From NCBI GenBank assembly GCA_013695925.1, contig JACCZO010000179.1:1-14744 (forward strand): a DNA stretch of 14,744 bases, in the 5' to 3' direction. The first letter of the stretch is position 1. The number at the start of each line of letters is the position of its first letter. Origin of the DNA: Chthoniobacterales bacterium (GTDB lineage: Bacteria > Verrucomicrobiota > Verrucomicrobiia > Chthoniobacterales > UBA10450). Positions 13,362 to 14,744 of this stretch are shown piece by piece. The notes under the pieces are model-generated. The model searched no databases. It worked only from the letters and a program-made list of their open reading frames with translations, and was not told the DNA's origin. A program made the translations under genes and the position numbers.

Positions 13362-14594
13362 ATGCGCGTCACTGTCATTAACACCGGCACCGAGATCCTG
13401 CTGGGGGACGTTCTCAACACCCATCTCACCTTTATCGCGCAGGAGATTTTCCCGCTTGGGCTGCGCGTGGAACGCCAGCTCACCGTGCCCGACGGCGACG
13501 CGATTCGCGCCGCGCTGCAGGAGAATTTCGAAAGCGCGGAAATTATCTTCGTGACTGGCGGTCTCGGTCCGACGACGGACGACATCACGCGCGAGGTCAC
13601 CGCCGAATTGCTGGGTCTCGATCTCGTGGCCGATCCGGAATTGGAAAGGACGATCACCCATCGCCTGCAGTCGCGCGGGATTCGGCTAACGAGCCGTATC
13701 CTGCGCCAGGCGCAGGTGCCGCGCGGTGCGCGAGTTCTGCCTAACGAGAACGGAAGCGCGCCCGGACTTTACCTTCCTGCCGGGGTCAGTAGCTCGGTCT
13801 CGCCGCATCTGTTTCTCCTCCCGGGCCCCCCGCGCGAGTTGCAGCCGATGTTTGCCGAGATTGTCCTGCCGGTTCTCCAACAAATCGTCCGGCAAGGAGA
13901 GACGTTAGGCTGCCGCACTTATCGGATCGTCGGGATGGGCGAATCGTATGTCGAGGAGGCCGTCGGGGAACAATTGCTCGCCATCAGCGGTCTGGAACTC
14001 GGTTATTGCGCGCGGATGGGCGAGGTCGATCTGCGCGTCATTGGATCGGCCACGGTCATCGAGCAGGCCGAAACGGTGGTGCGGACAAAGCTGGGGTCGT
14101 TGGTCCTGAGCACGACCGGCGAGAACCTGGAAACGGTTATCGTCCGGCAATTAGCGGCCCGGAAAAGGACGCTGGCCGTGGCCGAATCCTGCACCGGCGG
14201 ATTTCTGGCTCATCGCCTAACGAACGTGCCGGGGTCCTCGGAAGTTTTCCTGGCGGGCTACGTCACCTACGCAAACGAAGCGAAGAGCGCGACGCTTGGG
14301 GTCGATCCGGCACTAATCTCCAAACACGGCGCGGTCAGCGAACCGGTTGGTCGCGCGATGGCCGATGGCGCCCTGAAAAAATCCGGTGCGGTTTTCGCTC
14401 TCGCCACGACAGGCATCGCCGGGCCCGGAGGGGGAAGCGAAGCGAAACCGGTCGGGACAGCCTGCGTCGCGCTCGCGGGCGGAGGTGAAACCATCGTGCG
14501 GCATCTTTTTTTTCCGACCGATCGCGAGACTTTCAAGCAGCTCGTGACCCAGATGGCGTTGAATCTTTTGCGGGAACGGCTCGCCTCGGCCTAA
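13362..14594 (+). CDS. cinA: CinA-family protein, nicotinamide-nucleotide amidase (PncC type)
   Basis: CinA/PncC proteins recycle NMN by deamidation and carry a second ADP-ribose pyrophosphatase-like module; the gene name comes from a link with competence in streptococci. The 410 residues have both domains. The N-terminal MoCF-like domain (1-170 or so) has NTGTEILLGDVLNTH (7-21) and TGGLGPTTDDITRE (65-78). The C-terminal amidase domain (about 255-405) has AESCTGG (274-280), GYVTYANEAK (299-308) and ATTGIAGPGGG (348-358). I placed the start at ATG 13362, where family similarity begins. An open frame back to 13155 lies inside clpX and has no similarity. No clear ribosome site is present. It holds three exact octamers (13739, 13903, 14215), the densest cluster in the window. 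Confidence 0.95.
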   Translation: MRVTVINTGTEILLGDVLNTHLTFIAQEIFPLGLRVERQLTVPDGDAIRAALQENFESAEIIFVTGGLGPTTDDITREVTAELLGLDLVADPELERTITHRLQSRGIRLTSRILRQAQVPRGARVLPNENGSAPGLYLPAGVSSSVSPHLFLLPGPPRELQPMFAEIVLPVLQQIVRQGETLGCRTYRIVGMGESYVEEAVGEQLLAISGLELGYCARMGEVDLRVIGSATVIEQAETVVRTKLGSLVLSTTGENLETVIVRQLAARKRTLAVAESCTGGFLAHRLTNVPGSSEVFLAGYVTYANEAKSATLGVDPALISKHGAVSEPVGRAMADGALKKSGAVFALATTGIAGPGGGSEAKPVGTACVALAGGGETIVRHLFFPTDRETFKQLVTQMALNLLRERLASA

Positions 14595-14637
14595 GGCGTA
14601 ACGATGCAGTTGCAGACGCGGAGAGGATCTCGGTTTG

Positions 14638-14695
14638 GAGGCCAAGGAGCGGCGGTTTGCAACCGCCCCGGGGCGATTGCAAATCGCCCTTCCTT
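14638..14695. repeat. Hairpin-rich intergenic repeat downstream of cinA
   Basis: Two perfect short hairpins sit back to back. GGCGGTT/AACCGCC is at 14650-14666 with a TGC loop, and GGGCGATT/AATCGCCC at 14670-14688 with a GCA loop. They are enclosed by imperfect arms (AAGGAG around 14643 and TTCCTT at 14689-14694). The layout mirrors the element at 9843-9937: two inner hairpins, outer arms, TGC-type loops. It is likely REP-like and may also act as a 3' transcript end for the clpX-cinA unit. No T-tract is present. Confidence 0.65.
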
Positions 14696-14744
14696 GAAAA
14701 GCAAACGACCTTTTCTGGACCCACAGTTCAGTGAGCAAATCCAA

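Larger units (their letters stand above)
74..14222. repeat. Dispersed octamer GCCTAACG / CGTTAGGC, nine exact copies
   Basis: Exact plus-strand copies start at 74, 2953, 8757, 13739 and 14215. Exact reverse-complement copies start at 6138, 6975, 9832 and 13903. One-mismatch copies start at 2768 (CGTTAGTC), 4018 (CTTTAGGC), 5833, 10214, 12936, 13684 and 14589. With roughly 59% GC, about 0.6 exact hits are expected on both strands. In genes they read as Pro-Asn, Leu-Thr or Leu-Gly. Flanks hint at a longer consensus, TGCCTAACGA. Confidence 0.8.

Overview
The window is high-GC bacterial chromosome. It looks like an uncultured or poorly characterised soil bacterium, most likely Verrucomicrobiota (Chthoniobacterales-like). 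That placement is an inference. It rests on a TIGR02999-type ECF sigma factor in line with a PknB-type kinase carrying the N-terminal leader seen in Verrucomicrobia, Acidobacteria and Planctomycetes, on dense type II toxin-antitoxin modules, and on multi-hairpin intergenic repeats. No rRNA or other phylogenetic marker is present to prove it.

Layout. Positions 1-932 hold the 3' part of hutU (urocanase). Positions 933-5532 are an accessory, partly decayed island. In order it contains a long gene-poor stretch, a vapBC-type RHH/PIN module (minus), a truncated and frameshifted second copy of the start of ftcD (plus) fused directly to the tail of a kinase-like protein (plus), a Ser/Thr kinase reading frame damaged at both ends (minus), a ParE/RelE-like toxin with its antitoxin (minus), and an ECF sigma factor (minus). 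Positions 5810-7495 hold intact bifunctional ftcD. Positions 7825-8444 hold a second vapBC module (minus), and 8584-9837 hold hutI. A hairpin-rich intergenic repeat follows, then the housekeeping block tig-clpP-clpX (9952-13315) and cinA (13362-14594). A second hairpin repeat lies near the right edge.

Function. HutU, HutI and FtcD form the lower histidine-degradation pathway: urocanate to imidazolone propionate to formimino-glutamate, then formimino transfer to tetrahydrofolate, giving glutamate, ammonia and methenyl-THF. hutH is not in the window. Trigger factor, ClpP and ClpX are the usual nascent-chain chaperone and protease set. CinA is an NMN deamidase / pyridine-nucleotide repair protein. 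The sigma factor and the kinase probably once formed one signalling unit, now separated by a toxin-antitoxin pair and with the kinase apparently dead or reduced.

The least expected signal is an 8-base word, GCCTAACG (reverse complement CGTTAGGC). It occurs nine times exactly in 14.7 kb and has several one-mismatch neighbours, where about 0.5 exact hits are expected by chance. Most copies sit inside core genes and none in the toxin-antitoxin genes. This resembles a DNA uptake sequence or another genome-wide architecture motif.
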